Shown here piece by piece: positions 17,194 through 23,742 of a stretch of 27,314 nucleotides of DNA (position 1 is the stretch's first letter; each line of letters opens with the position of its first letter). A model generated the notes under the pieces. It searched no databases, was not told the DNA's origin, and saw only the letters and a list, made by a program, of their open reading frames with translations. Both the position numbers and the translations under genes were made by a program. Origin of the DNA: Oscillospiraceae bacterium (GTDB lineage Bacteria > Bacillota > Clostridia > Oscillospirales > CAG-272); the NCBI GenBank assembly GCA_015065045.1, contig SVRB01000007.1, forward strand, positions 1 to 27,314, written 5' to 3'.

Positions 17194-17230
17194 AAATCAC
17201 CTCATATAGATTATATGAGGTGATTTTGTT
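17194..17230 (+). terminator. Hairpin terminator of the PBP gene that also contains the tspO ribosome binding site
   Basis: A perfect 15-base stem (17194-17208 with 17212-17226) closes a three-base GAT loop and is followed by TGTTTTG, giving a U-rich tail. It lies 25 bases after the PBP stop. The right arm includes GAGGTG (17217-17222), the ribosome binding site for the TTG at 17231. Confidence 0.75.
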
Positions 17231-17728
17231 TTGAATAGTATAACAGAAAGAAAAAATGATTCTAACATCAGATATATTACGCTGTTTGCGTTATCATTTT
17301 TGTTGTTGGGATTTTATTCGGCAGTTTTAACAGGGGATGCAACATTGTACGGAATGCTTAACAGTCCGCCGTTGTCTCCCCCGCCTATAGTATTTGGGAT
17401 AGTGTGGTCTGTTTTGTACCTAATCATAGGAGGCGTGACAGGCGCCGTGTTCACGTTTGACGGAGAGTATAACAAATCGAATCGGGAAAACGCTTTGTGG
17501 TTTATTTGTTTAGGCTTTTTATTCAATTTATTGTGGTATCCTTTGTATTTCGGAAGAGGACAGTTGTTTGCTGCTTTGGTCGATATAGTTATTATATTTA
17601 TATTGACGCTTGAGGCTTATTACAATATAAAAAGAATAAAAAAGGTGTATGCTTATTTGTTAATACCGTATCTTGCTTGGCTTTTGTTTGCTTTTTATCT
17701 GAATTTAGGCACTATCGTGCTTAATTAA
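17231..17728 (+). CDS. tspO: TspO/MBR family membrane protein
   Basis: The 165-residue protein has five predicted membrane helices and the family's conserved positions: PPLSPPPIVFGIVWSVLY, NLLWYPLYFGRGQ in the third or fourth helix, and IPYLAWLLFAFYLNLG in the last. TspO proteins bind and can degrade porphyrins; in bacteria they are linked to stress and tetrapyrrole control. No haem gene is nearby. Translation begins at TTG 17231, the only start that keeps helix one, with GAGGTG 8 bases upstream. That ribosome binding site lies inside a long hairpin, so expression may be low or conditional. Confidence 0.9.
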   Translation: MNSITERKNDSNIRYITLFALSFLLLGFYSAVLTGDATLYGMLNSPPLSPPPIVFGIVWSVLYLIIGGVTGAVFTFDGEYNKSNRENALWFICLGFLFNLLWYPLYFGRGQLFAALVDIVIIFILTLEAYYNIKRIKKVYAYLLIPYLAWLLFAFYLNLGTIVLN

Positions 17729-17749
17729 ACGAAAAAATCAGAAATTATA

Positions 17750-17778
17750 TTGACTTGGAAAATAATAGGTTGTATAAT
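17750..17778 (+). promoter_or_regulatory. Sigma-A promoter of the HPr-like gene
   Basis: TTGACT (17750-17755), a 17-base spacer and TATAAT (17773-17778) match the vegetative consensus at 11 of 12 positions. The start near 17785 leaves a leader of about 38 bases. Confidence 0.88.
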
Positions 17779-17822
17779 TATTATGCAGACAAAATCAATT
17801 GAGTAAAGCGAGGAGTAAAACT

Positions 17823-18053
17823 ATGACAAGTGTTGAAATTAAGCTTACGTCTATTCAGGATATTAGAGCTTTTGTAGATAAGGTGGCAAAGTATGATATG
17901 GATATTGATCTTTCGTCAGGAAGATATATTGTTGATGCAAAATCAATAATGGGTATTTTCAGTCTTGATCTTATGAATCCTCTTACTCTTACAGCGCACG
18001 GCGAGGATTGCGACGATCTCTTGCTTGGACTTTCAGAGTATATCGTAAAATAA
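17823..18053 (+). CDS. HPr-like domain protein lacking the active-site histidine
   Basis: The 76-residue protein keeps the HPr fold order. DKVAKYDMDIDL matches the HPr helix 1 end (SKYDADVNL), and VDAKSIMGIFSLDL matches the Ser46 region (LKSIMGVMSLG), with serine kept. Where HPr has GxHARPA, this protein has TSIQDIRAF, and its only histidine is far away in TAHGED. It therefore cannot carry phosphate from enzyme I in the normal way. B. subtilis Crh, an HPr paralogue with Gln at position 15 that acts with CcpA, is a precedent. It forms a single-gene unit with a strong promoter and terminator. ATG 17823 (AGGAG upstream) is preferred to an in-frame TTG at 17799. Confidence 0.82.
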   Translation: MTSVEIKLTSIQDIRAFVDKVAKYDMDIDLSSGRYIVDAKSIMGIFSLDLMNPLTLTAHGEDCDDLLLGLSEYIVK

Positions 18054-18056
18054 TAT

Positions 18057-18089
18057 AAAAGCTCCCCTTGATGAAAAGGGGAGCTTTTT
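18057..18089 (+). terminator. Intrinsic terminator of the HPr-like gene
   Basis: AAAAGCTCCCCTT (18057-18069) pairs with AAGGGGAGCTTTT (18076-18088), with the U tract TTTTT at 18085-18089. It lies directly after the stop codon. Confidence 0.93.
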
Positions 18090-18111
18090 GTGTTACTATG
18101 TTGGCTTTTAG

Positions 18112-18140
18112 TTGACAGTTCTTACAAAATTTGATAGAAT
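18112..18140 (+). promoter_or_regulatory. Orphan sigma-A promoter facing into a hairpin
   Basis: TTGACA (18112-18117), a 17-base spacer and TAGAAT (18135-18140) with TGA before the -10 form a strong promoter by sequence. The expected start is at 18146-18147, exactly at the foot of the hairpin 18148-18173. No plus-strand gene follows before 18753; the lipoprotein gene lies on the other strand. Confidence 0.7.
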
Positions 18141-18147
18141 AAAAGAA

Positions 18148-18173
18148 CCTCAATCCAAACCGATGGATTGAGG
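18148..18173 (-). terminator. Intrinsic terminator of the lipoprotein gene
   Basis: CCTCAATCCA (18148-18157) and TGGATTGAGG (18164-18173) form a 10-base stem with a six-base loop. On the minus strand it follows the lipoprotein stop and is trailed by TTCTTTTATT. On the plus strand a T-rich stretch (18181-18190) follows after seven bases, so weak action in both directions is possible. Confidence 0.82.
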
Positions 18174-18180
18174 TGGCTGC

Positions 18181-18663
18181 TTATTTTTTTAGCATATTTT
18201 CTACGTCGCTGATAGCGTTATCGCGAGAAGCGTCATCGAGAACTATAAACGTAACGTAGAGACCGAATTTTTTGCATACAGCGTTCTGGATCTTCGGAAG
18301 CTCTTCGGGGAGATAGTCGCTCATCCAGTTATCTTCAAGACTTTGGAGGTATTCTTGTGACTGAGTGAGAAGCTTATCTGCATTCTCTTCGGAGGTTGCT
18401 TTAAATACCCCGATAAGATTTGCATTTGAGGTTGTGCTGATGTATATTTCAAATTCTTCAGCAAGTGATATTTCTATCGGAATATTGAGCGCAACGTAAC
18501 CCTCGTCTGCTTTAGTGAGCGGAATGTTTTCGGCGGTTTCGAAGATCTTTTGTGTGATTTTTTCAACAGTAATGTCGGTTTTATAATTTGTGTTTTCAGT
18601 GGACTTTCCGCATGAAACAAGAAGAATTATGCAGAGTAAAAATATCGCAAATATTCTTTTCAT
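18181..18663 (-). CDS. Lipoprotein with DUF4358-like domain
   Basis: The 160-residue protein has a lipoprotein signal: MKR, a hydrophobic stretch, and a lipobox ending LLVSC-GK, with the cysteine near residue 18. The mature part resembles the DUF4358 family of clostridial lipoproteins of unknown function: a middle strand IGVFKATSEENADKLL, an amphipathic helix ending in a W near 'EDNWMSDYLPEE', then KIQNAVCKKFGLYVTFIVLDD. The start is the ATG at 18663, with AAGGTG upstream; a GTG at 18672 overlaps that ribosome binding site. It has its own promoter and terminator and is divergent from the membrane protein gene at 18753. The family assignment is from memory of the pattern. Confidence 0.82.
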   Translation of the reverse strand: MKRIFAIFLLCIILLVSCGKSTENTNYKTDITVEKITQKIFETAENIPLTKADEGYVALNIPIEISLAEEFEIYISTTSNANLIGVFKATSEENADKLLTQSQEYLQSLEDNWMSDYLPEELPKIQNAVCKKFGLYVTFIVLDDASRDNAISDVENMLKK

Positions 18664-18695
18664 GATAAGCACCTTTCAAGTTTTATTATAGGTTA

Positions 18696-18724
18696 ATTAT
18701 ATCATATTCATTATATTATTTCAA
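18696..18724 (-). promoter_or_regulatory. Sigma-A promoter of the lipoprotein gene
   Basis: On the minus strand TTGAAA (18719-18724), 17 bases, then TATAAT (18696-18701) with a TGA extension. Transcription would start near 18689, about 26 bases before the ATG at 18663. Confidence 0.82.
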
Positions 18725-18752
18725 TACCATATTTACAAACAAGGAGAAAAGT

Positions 18753-19661
18753 ATGAATAGATCACCTAAAAAGATTAAGAATGTAAGATATTACAATATG
18801 ATTTTTCCGGTATGGATTTTGATGTTATTTCCGTTGACGTGGTTGATTGTTTTACCCGGAAATTTTGCTGTTGATAGCTTGGTATTGTTACTTGGAATGT
18901 ATTTGTTGAAAATAGGTGAAAAGAAAGAGTGCTATAAACAGTCAATAGTATATGTTTTTTTGTTTGGTTTGCTTTCGGATTTTGTAGGCAGCGGCTTTTT
19001 GTTCTTAACACTGCTTTTAAGTAAGGATGGAACCGCATTCTATGAATATATTACCGAACCGATTGCAAGAAATCCTTTTGATAATGTGTATGCGTTGATT
19101 TATACTTTTTTGAGTGTAATTATATCGGGTTGCTTTATTTATTTGTTCAATAGATTTATTACTTTTAAAAAGACAACGAATAAGAAGCACAAACGAATCT
19201 TATCTTTGTTGTTAGCTGTATTGACAGCTCCGTATTTCTTCTTGATTCCGACAGAGACGTTTTTTGGTGGACAGACAGAGCATTTTACAAATCATTTTGT
19301 ATGGGAGAATTATATATACGCTGAGCTTTATTTAGACGAGGATGAAGCAAACGATATTTTAAAGGTGGAATCGGGAGAAAAATTTAATTATGAAGTAGTT
19401 ACAATTCTCCGTGATTGCATAAATACAGCTGATAAAACCAAGAATAAGAGCTTCGATGAATGGGAATATAAGGTCGTATTTTACAGAATCGGATTAAATG
19501 AAAATAAGCTTGATGAGATTTTGATATTTGAAGAAAACGGAGAATTATATTTTAATTTTAACAGCAAGACTTATGTTATCGAAAAAGAGCATAAGGAAGG
19601 ATTGATTGACGTAATTGACGAGGTATTGAATCCACCTGTAACAGACGAGGAAGAAATTTAA
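18753..19661 (+). CDS. Membrane protein of unknown function
   Basis: I do not recognise this 302-residue protein. Five hydrophobic segments are visible (about 17-35, 38-55, 63-90, 112-136 and 147-166), with short basic loops between them. A soluble C-terminal region of about 130 residues (170-302) follows, rich in Asp, Glu and Lys, with alternating strands such as DEILIFEENGELYFNF and a final helix LIDVIDEVLN. The tail could be a small alpha/beta domain. AAGGAG (18741-18746) precedes the ATG by 6 bases. No clear plus-strand promoter is visible in the 89-base gap from the divergent lipoprotein gene. Gene status is well supported by length, ribosome binding site and the terminator that follows. 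Confidence 0.8.
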   Translation: MNRSPKKIKNVRYYNMIFPVWILMLFPLTWLIVLPGNFAVDSLVLLLGMYLLKIGEKKECYKQSIVYVFLFGLLSDFVGSGFLFLTLLLSKDGTAFYEYITEPIARNPFDNVYALIYTFLSVIISGCFIYLFNRFITFKKTTNKKHKRILSLLLAVLTAPYFFLIPTETFFGGQTEHFTNHFVWENYIYAELYLDEDEANDILKVESGEKFNYEVVTILRDCINTADKTKNKSFDEWEYKVVFYRIGLNENKLDEILIFEENGELYFNFNSKTYVIEKEHKEGLIDVIDEVLNPPVTDEEEI

Positions 19662-19690
19662 AAAAGAGAGGTAAAAGCCTCTCTTTTTTT
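19660..19690. terminator. Bidirectional terminator between the membrane protein gene and malQ
   Basis: AAAAAAGAGAGG (19660-19671) pairs with CCTCTCTTTTTT (19678-19689) around a six-base loop. Both arms end in A or T runs, so it works in either direction. The stop codons of the two convergent genes lie in its two ends. Confidence 0.9.
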
Positions 19691-21119
19691 ATCTCGAATA
19701 TATTTTGTTTATATGCTTGAATTTTTGAATATCAATGCTTTCAAGTTGTTCTTTTGTGATTCTGAAAGACCAGTTATTGTCCGCTTTTCCGGGGATGTTA
19801 AGTCTTGTGTCAGCGCCAAAACCGAGCAGATCCTGTATAGGTAGGATCACAGTGCCGGCACAGCTCATAAATAACGTTTTTATTATCGTGTCATAGCAAT
19901 TATTCCATTGTTCACTACTATATCCGACATAATCCAACACGGCTTTTCGTGTATAATTATCAAGCTCCCATACAAATCCAAGCAGAGTGTTGTTATCGTG
20001 AGTTCCGGTGTACGCTACAAGATTTTCTTTGAAATTATGGGGAAGATGCGGATTTTCTGTGTTACCGTCAAATCCAAATTGGAAAACTGACATGCCGGGG
20101 AAATCGCTGTATTTCAAGAGATTGTCAACCTTTGTGTCTATATGGCCGAGATTTTCTGCGATTATCAGTCTTTCACCTGCAATTTCTTTGATTACGTCAA
20201 TCATTTCTTCGGCAGGTCCGGGATACCATTTTCCGTCTTTTGCTGTTTTTGATTCGGCGGGTACAGCCCAATATTCAGAGAAAGCTCTGAAGTGGTCGAT
20301 TCTGATGCCGTCAAATAATGTGAGCATATAAGATAATCTGTTTTTCCACCATGAATAGCCGTCGTTTTTCATATATTCCCAGTTGTATATAGGGTTACCC
20401 CAAAGCTGTCCGTCTTCTGAAAAATAATCGGGCGGAACGCCTGCAACACAGGTCGGCTTGTTATCTTTATCGATCATAAATTGCTTCACGTTATTTCTTA
20501 CGTCACAGCTATCGTATGAAACATAAAAGGGAAGATCGCCGATGATCTTAATGCCGTTTTTGTTAGCGTATTCGTGGAGCTTGTTCCATTGCGCGTGGAA
20601 TGTGTATTGAATAAATTTCCAAGCAAAAAGAATATCAGGATCAGGTGTTTTTACAGTCCAATTATTCCAACTGCTTCCGTTATTGGCTTCTTTTAGCGCC
20701 ATAAATTCACAGCAATCCGATATGGACTTGTTTTTGTCGATATAATCATTGATTACAGATTTATCTGATATTCTTTTTGATGCTTTTAAAAGAAGTGCAA
20801 AGCGTTCTTTTTTCAGTCTGTTAAATTCACAAGCGTAAGGTGATTTTTGTGTACTTAAAATAAGCTCATCTTTTGTAATAAGCCCGATGTCGTATAGCTG
20901 TTCGATATCAATAAAAAACATATTTCCGCCTATAGATGAATATGACATATAGGGGGAGTTGTGTTCGTCGGTAATGCAAAAAGGAAGGACTTGCCAGTAG
21001 GTAAAACCGCACTCCTTCAAAAAATCTATAAATTCGTATGCACTTTGTCCGAAATTTCCACAAGAAAAATCGTTATAAAGTGACGATATGTGCATTAAAA
21101 CGCCGCTTTTTCTATCCAT
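19689..21119 (-). CDS. malQ: 4-alpha-glucanotransferase (amylomaltase, GH77)
   Basis: MalQ disproportionates maltodextrins, moving glucan segments between chains and releasing glucose. The 476-residue protein begins MDRKSGVLMHISSLY and contains the GH77 catalytic series. The nucleophile is D275 in DGIRIDHFRAF, the acid/base E322 in IIAENLGHI, and the third carboxylate D375 in YTGTHDNNT. GDLPFYVSYDSCDV and WGNPIYNWEYM are further family blocks. The ATG at 21119 has GAGGTG 9 bases upstream; an upstream in-frame ATG at 21170 would lie across the promoter. It is divergent from glgC and completes the glycogen and maltodextrin set. Confidence 0.95.
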   Translation of the reverse strand: MDRKSGVLMHISSLYNDFSCGNFGQSAYEFIDFLKECGFTYWQVLPFCITDEHNSPYMSYSSIGGNMFFIDIEQLYDIGLITKDELILSTQKSPYACEFNRLKKERFALLLKASKRISDKSVINDYIDKNKSISDCCEFMALKEANNGSSWNNWTVKTPDPDILFAWKFIQYTFHAQWNKLHEYANKNGIKIIGDLPFYVSYDSCDVRNNVKQFMIDKDNKPTCVAGVPPDYFSEDGQLWGNPIYNWEYMKNDGYSWWKNRLSYMLTLFDGIRIDHFRAFSEYWAVPAESKTAKDGKWYPGPAEEMIDVIKEIAGERLIIAENLGHIDTKVDNLLKYSDFPGMSVFQFGFDGNTENPHLPHNFKENLVAYTGTHDNNTLLGFVWELDNYTRKAVLDYVGYSSEQWNNCYDTIIKTLFMSCAGTVILPIQDLLGFGADTRLNIPGKADNNWSFRITKEQLESIDIQKFKHINKIYSR

Positions 21120-21141
21120 AAATTTAAACACCTCAACTTTT

Positions 21142-21170
21142 ATTTTAATACAAAAATTAAAAATAATCAA
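21142..21170 (-). promoter_or_regulatory. Probable promoter of malQ
   Basis: On the minus strand TTGATT (21165-21170), 17 bases, then TAAAAT (21142-21147). The match is moderate (4 of 6 and 5 of 6). The start would be near 21135, giving a very short leader that still includes the ribosome binding site. Confidence 0.6.
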
Positions 21171-21240
21171 TATATTTACAAATATTAGTAAAATTATTAA
21201 AAAAATTTGTACATTTTTTGAAATTTTTTCCTATTATGAG

Positions 21241-21269
21241 TTGAAATTTTAGTATCTATACTATATAAT
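21241..21269 (+). promoter_or_regulatory. Sigma-A promoter of glgC-glgD-glgA
   Basis: TTGAAA (21241-21246), 17 bases, then TATAAT (21264-21269). Transcription would start near 21276 and give a leader of about 115 bases. The 271-base divergent region 21120-21390 otherwise contains only AT-rich sequence and the malQ promoter. Confidence 0.83.
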
Positions 21270-21275
21270 AATATA

Positions 21276-21390
21276 AGAGATATAGTTGTTTATCGGAACT
21301 TTTTAGTGAAAAGACATTATTGTTAAAATATATCTGCCTTTACAGGCGGTTTGCTAAAACATAGAAAATATTTAGTTTGGAGGAAATCAC
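21276..21390 (+). promoter_or_regulatory. Long, possibly structured leader of glgC
   Basis: AGATATA (21278-21284) can pair with TATATCT (21329-21335), enclosing a small CTTTT/AAAAG hairpin (21299-21313). A second hairpin with GCCT-TTAC-AGGC (21336-21347) follows, then GGAGG before the ATG. It matches no riboswitch that I recognise, and in AT-rich DNA such pairings can be chance. Confidence 0.35.
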
Positions 21391-22581
21391 ATGTTATTCC
21401 GAAAAAAAGATTGTGTTGCAATGATCCTGGCCGGAGGTCAGGGAAGTCGTCTGATGGTTTTGACTGAAAATACAGCAAAGCCTGCAGTTCCGTTCGGTGG
21501 GAAATATAGACTTATCGACTTTCCTTTGTCAAACTGTGTTCATTCGGGTATTGATACCGTTGGAATTTTGACACAGTACCAGCCGCTTCAGCTTAATGAA
21601 TATATAGGCAACGGTATGCCGTGGGGACTTAATAGCGCGAATGGAGGAATTCACGTATTATCACCGTATTCAAAGAGTGAAAGCTCTGAATGGTATAAGG
21701 GTACTGCGAATGCTATTTTCCAGAACATTTCGTTTATAGACAGATATAATCCCGATAACGTTCTTATTCTTTCGGGTGACCATATCTACAAAATGGATTA
21801 CGCAGAGATGCTTCGCGCTCATAACAAGAAGAAAGCAGATTGTACGATTGCTGTTTTGGATGTTTCACTCGAAGAAGCTTCAAGATTTGGTATTATGAAT
21901 ACCAAGGGAGACGGAAGGGTTATTGAATTTGAAGAAAAACCGAAGAACCCGAAGAGTACCAAGGCTTCTATGGGTATATACATTTTCAAATGGAGCGTTT
22001 TGAAGAAATATCTTATAGCTGATAATGAAGATCCCGAGTCAAGCAATGACTTTGGTAAAAACATTATTCCCAGACTCATCGAAGATCAGTATAAGCTTTA
22101 TGCTTATTCGTTTGATGGTTATTGGAAGGACGTTGGAACGATAGACAGCTTGTGGCAGTCAAATATGGATATTTTGGGTGATGATCCCAAGTTTGACTTG
22201 TTTGATGGGGACAAGAAGATATATTCAAGAAACTATGCGCATCCGTCATCGTATATTGCCAAGGGTGCAAAAATAGTAAACTCATACATCGCTGAAGGAA
22301 GCGTAGTGTATGGAAACGTATATAATTCAATTATTTCTACAGGATGCACTGTAGGAAAGAATGCAGAAATATCAAACAGCTTTGTAATGCCCAACGCAGA
22401 AATAGGACGTAATTCAGTTATAAAGTACGCAATAATAGGTGAGGATTCGGTTGTTAACGCAAATGCGAGAATTGGAGATTTGCCCGAGTTTTACGATAAG
22501 AGTAAATGGGGAATCGCGGTTGTCGGTAAAGATAAAGTAGTTCCTCAGAATAGAATTCTTTTACCGAAAGAAATATTCTAA
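21391..22581 (+). CDS. glgC: Glucose-1-phosphate adenylyltransferase, catalytic subunit
   Basis: GlgC makes ADP-glucose from ATP and glucose-1-phosphate, the committed step of glycogen synthesis. The 396-residue protein has the nucleotidyltransferase motif LAGGQGSRL near 14-22, then KPAVPFGGKYRLIDFPLSN, GTANAIFQN, the metal-binding LSGDHIYKMDY, FEEKPKNPKS and YWKDVGTI. A C-terminal left-handed beta-helix (about 290-396) is built of hexapeptide-like repeats. The ribosome binding site TTTGGAGG is strong. It is followed 36-48 bases later by the GlgD subunit gene, the pairing found in Bacillota. Confidence 0.97.
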   Translation: MLFRKKDCVAMILAGGQGSRLMVLTENTAKPAVPFGGKYRLIDFPLSNCVHSGIDTVGILTQYQPLQLNEYIGNGMPWGLNSANGGIHVLSPYSKSESSEWYKGTANAIFQNISFIDRYNPDNVLILSGDHIYKMDYAEMLRAHNKKKADCTIAVLDVSLEEASRFGIMNTKGDGRVIEFEEKPKNPKSTKASMGIYIFKWSVLKKYLIADNEDPESSNDFGKNIIPRLIEDQYKLYAYSFDGYWKDVGTIDSLWQSNMDILGDDPKFDLFDGDKKIYSRNYAHPSSYIAKGAKIVNSYIAEGSVVYGNVYNSIISTGCTVGKNAEISNSFVMPNAEIGRNSVIKYAIIGEDSVVNANARIGDLPEFYDKSKWGIAVVGKDKVVPQNRILLPKEIF

Positions 22582-22629
22582 ATATTGCATATTTAAGAAA
22601 ATAATTGAACAGAGAGGTTGATAATTGCT

Positions 22630-23742
22630 ATGAAAGCAATGGGAGTAATTTTTTCAAATATATACGATAGCACGTTAGGTGAGCTTACAAACCATAGAAC
22701 AGTTGCATCATTGCCTTTTGGCGGAAGATATAGACAGATCGACTTTATATTATCAAATTTATCAAATTCGGGTATTTATAAGGTTGGTTTGGTTACAAAG
22801 TACAATTACCGTTCGCTTATGGACCATTTGGGTTCTGCTGCAGATTGGGATTTAAGAAGAAAGAACGAAGGACTTGTTATACTTCCTCCGTTTGCAAGCG
22901 GAAATACGGGAGTATATAAAGGCAAGCTTGAGGCCCTTTATTCTGCTGTATCGTTTATTGATAATCCTTATTATGATTACGTTGTCGTTTGTGATTCGAC
23001 TGTGTTGTGTAACATAGACTTTAAGCCTGCTATTGAGAGCCATATCAAGAGTGGGGCTGACGTAACCGTAATTTCTAACAGAGAGTTAAATGATAATGCC
23101 AAGAAGCATCCATTGATAATATATGCTGATAAGAAGGGAAAGGCTGAATCAATATTGATCGACTCTCCTTCTGATGAGATGTCATACGTTGGAATGGGAA
23201 TGTTTATTATTAAGAGACAGTTGCTTGTTGATGTAATAAACGATTCTCACTCAAAGGGGCTTGTGCACTTTGAAAAGGATTATTTGCAGAGATACTTTAA
23301 CAACGGTTTGTTGAAGGTTTCGGTTTACGAATTTAAGGGTATTGTTCTCAGAAACGAAAACATTAAGAGCTACTATGCAAATAATATGGCTCTTCTTCAG
23401 GAAAAGACGAGAAACGGACTTTTTGGCAAAAACCCGATATACACAAAGGTAAGAGACGAGATGCCTACTTACTATGGTGATGATTCGGATATTGCAAACT
23501 GTATTATAGCAGACGGTTGTAAGCTTCACGGCAAAGTAAGCGACAGTATACTTTTCCGTGATATTACAGTGAACGAAGGAGCATCTATCAAGAGCAGTAT
23601 TATTATGCAGGGCGCAAGAATCGGTAAGAATGCTAAGCTTGAATGCGTAATTCTTGATAAGAACGTTATTGTAACAGATAACGCAGAGTTAAAAGGCACT
23701 CCGGAGCATCCGGTTATAGTGAAAAAAGGAGCAACAGTATGA
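22630..23742 (+). CDS. glgD: Glucose-1-phosphate adenylyltransferase regulatory subunit
   Basis: GlgD is a GlgC paralogue that raises or tunes GlgC activity in a hetero-oligomer. The 370-residue protein keeps the fold (SLPFGGRYRQIDFILSN, YVGMGMFIIKR, C-terminal beta-helix repeats). It lacks the catalytic features: the GGxGxRL loop reads GVIFSNIYDST, and the GDH metal motif reads VCDSTVLCNID. ATG 22630 gives the usual start MKAMGVIFSN. AGAGAGG lies 12 bases upstream; an in-frame TTG at 22618 touches that site and is less likely. It overlaps glgA by 4 bases. Confidence 0.95.
   Translation: MKAMGVIFSNIYDSTLGELTNHRTVASLPFGGRYRQIDFILSNLSNSGIYKVGLVTKYNYRSLMDHLGSAADWDLRRKNEGLVILPPFASGNTGVYKGKLEALYSAVSFIDNPYYDYVVVCDSTVLCNIDFKPAIESHIKSGADVTVISNRELNDNAKKHPLIIYADKKGKAESILIDSPSDEMSYVGMGMFIIKRQLLVDVINDSHSKGLVHFEKDYLQRYFNNGLLKVSVYEFKGIVLRNENIKSYYANNMALLQEKTRNGLFGKNPIYTKVRDEMPTYYGDDSDIANCIIADGCKLHGKVSDSILFRDITVNEGASIKSSIIMQGARIGKNAKLECVILDKNVIVTDNAELKGTPEHPVIVKKGATV

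Noticed and set aside
22618..22629. TTG 22618 as the glgD start
   Set aside because: It directly abuts the AGAGAGG ribosome binding site, and the four added residues are not typical of the family; ATG 22630 fits better.
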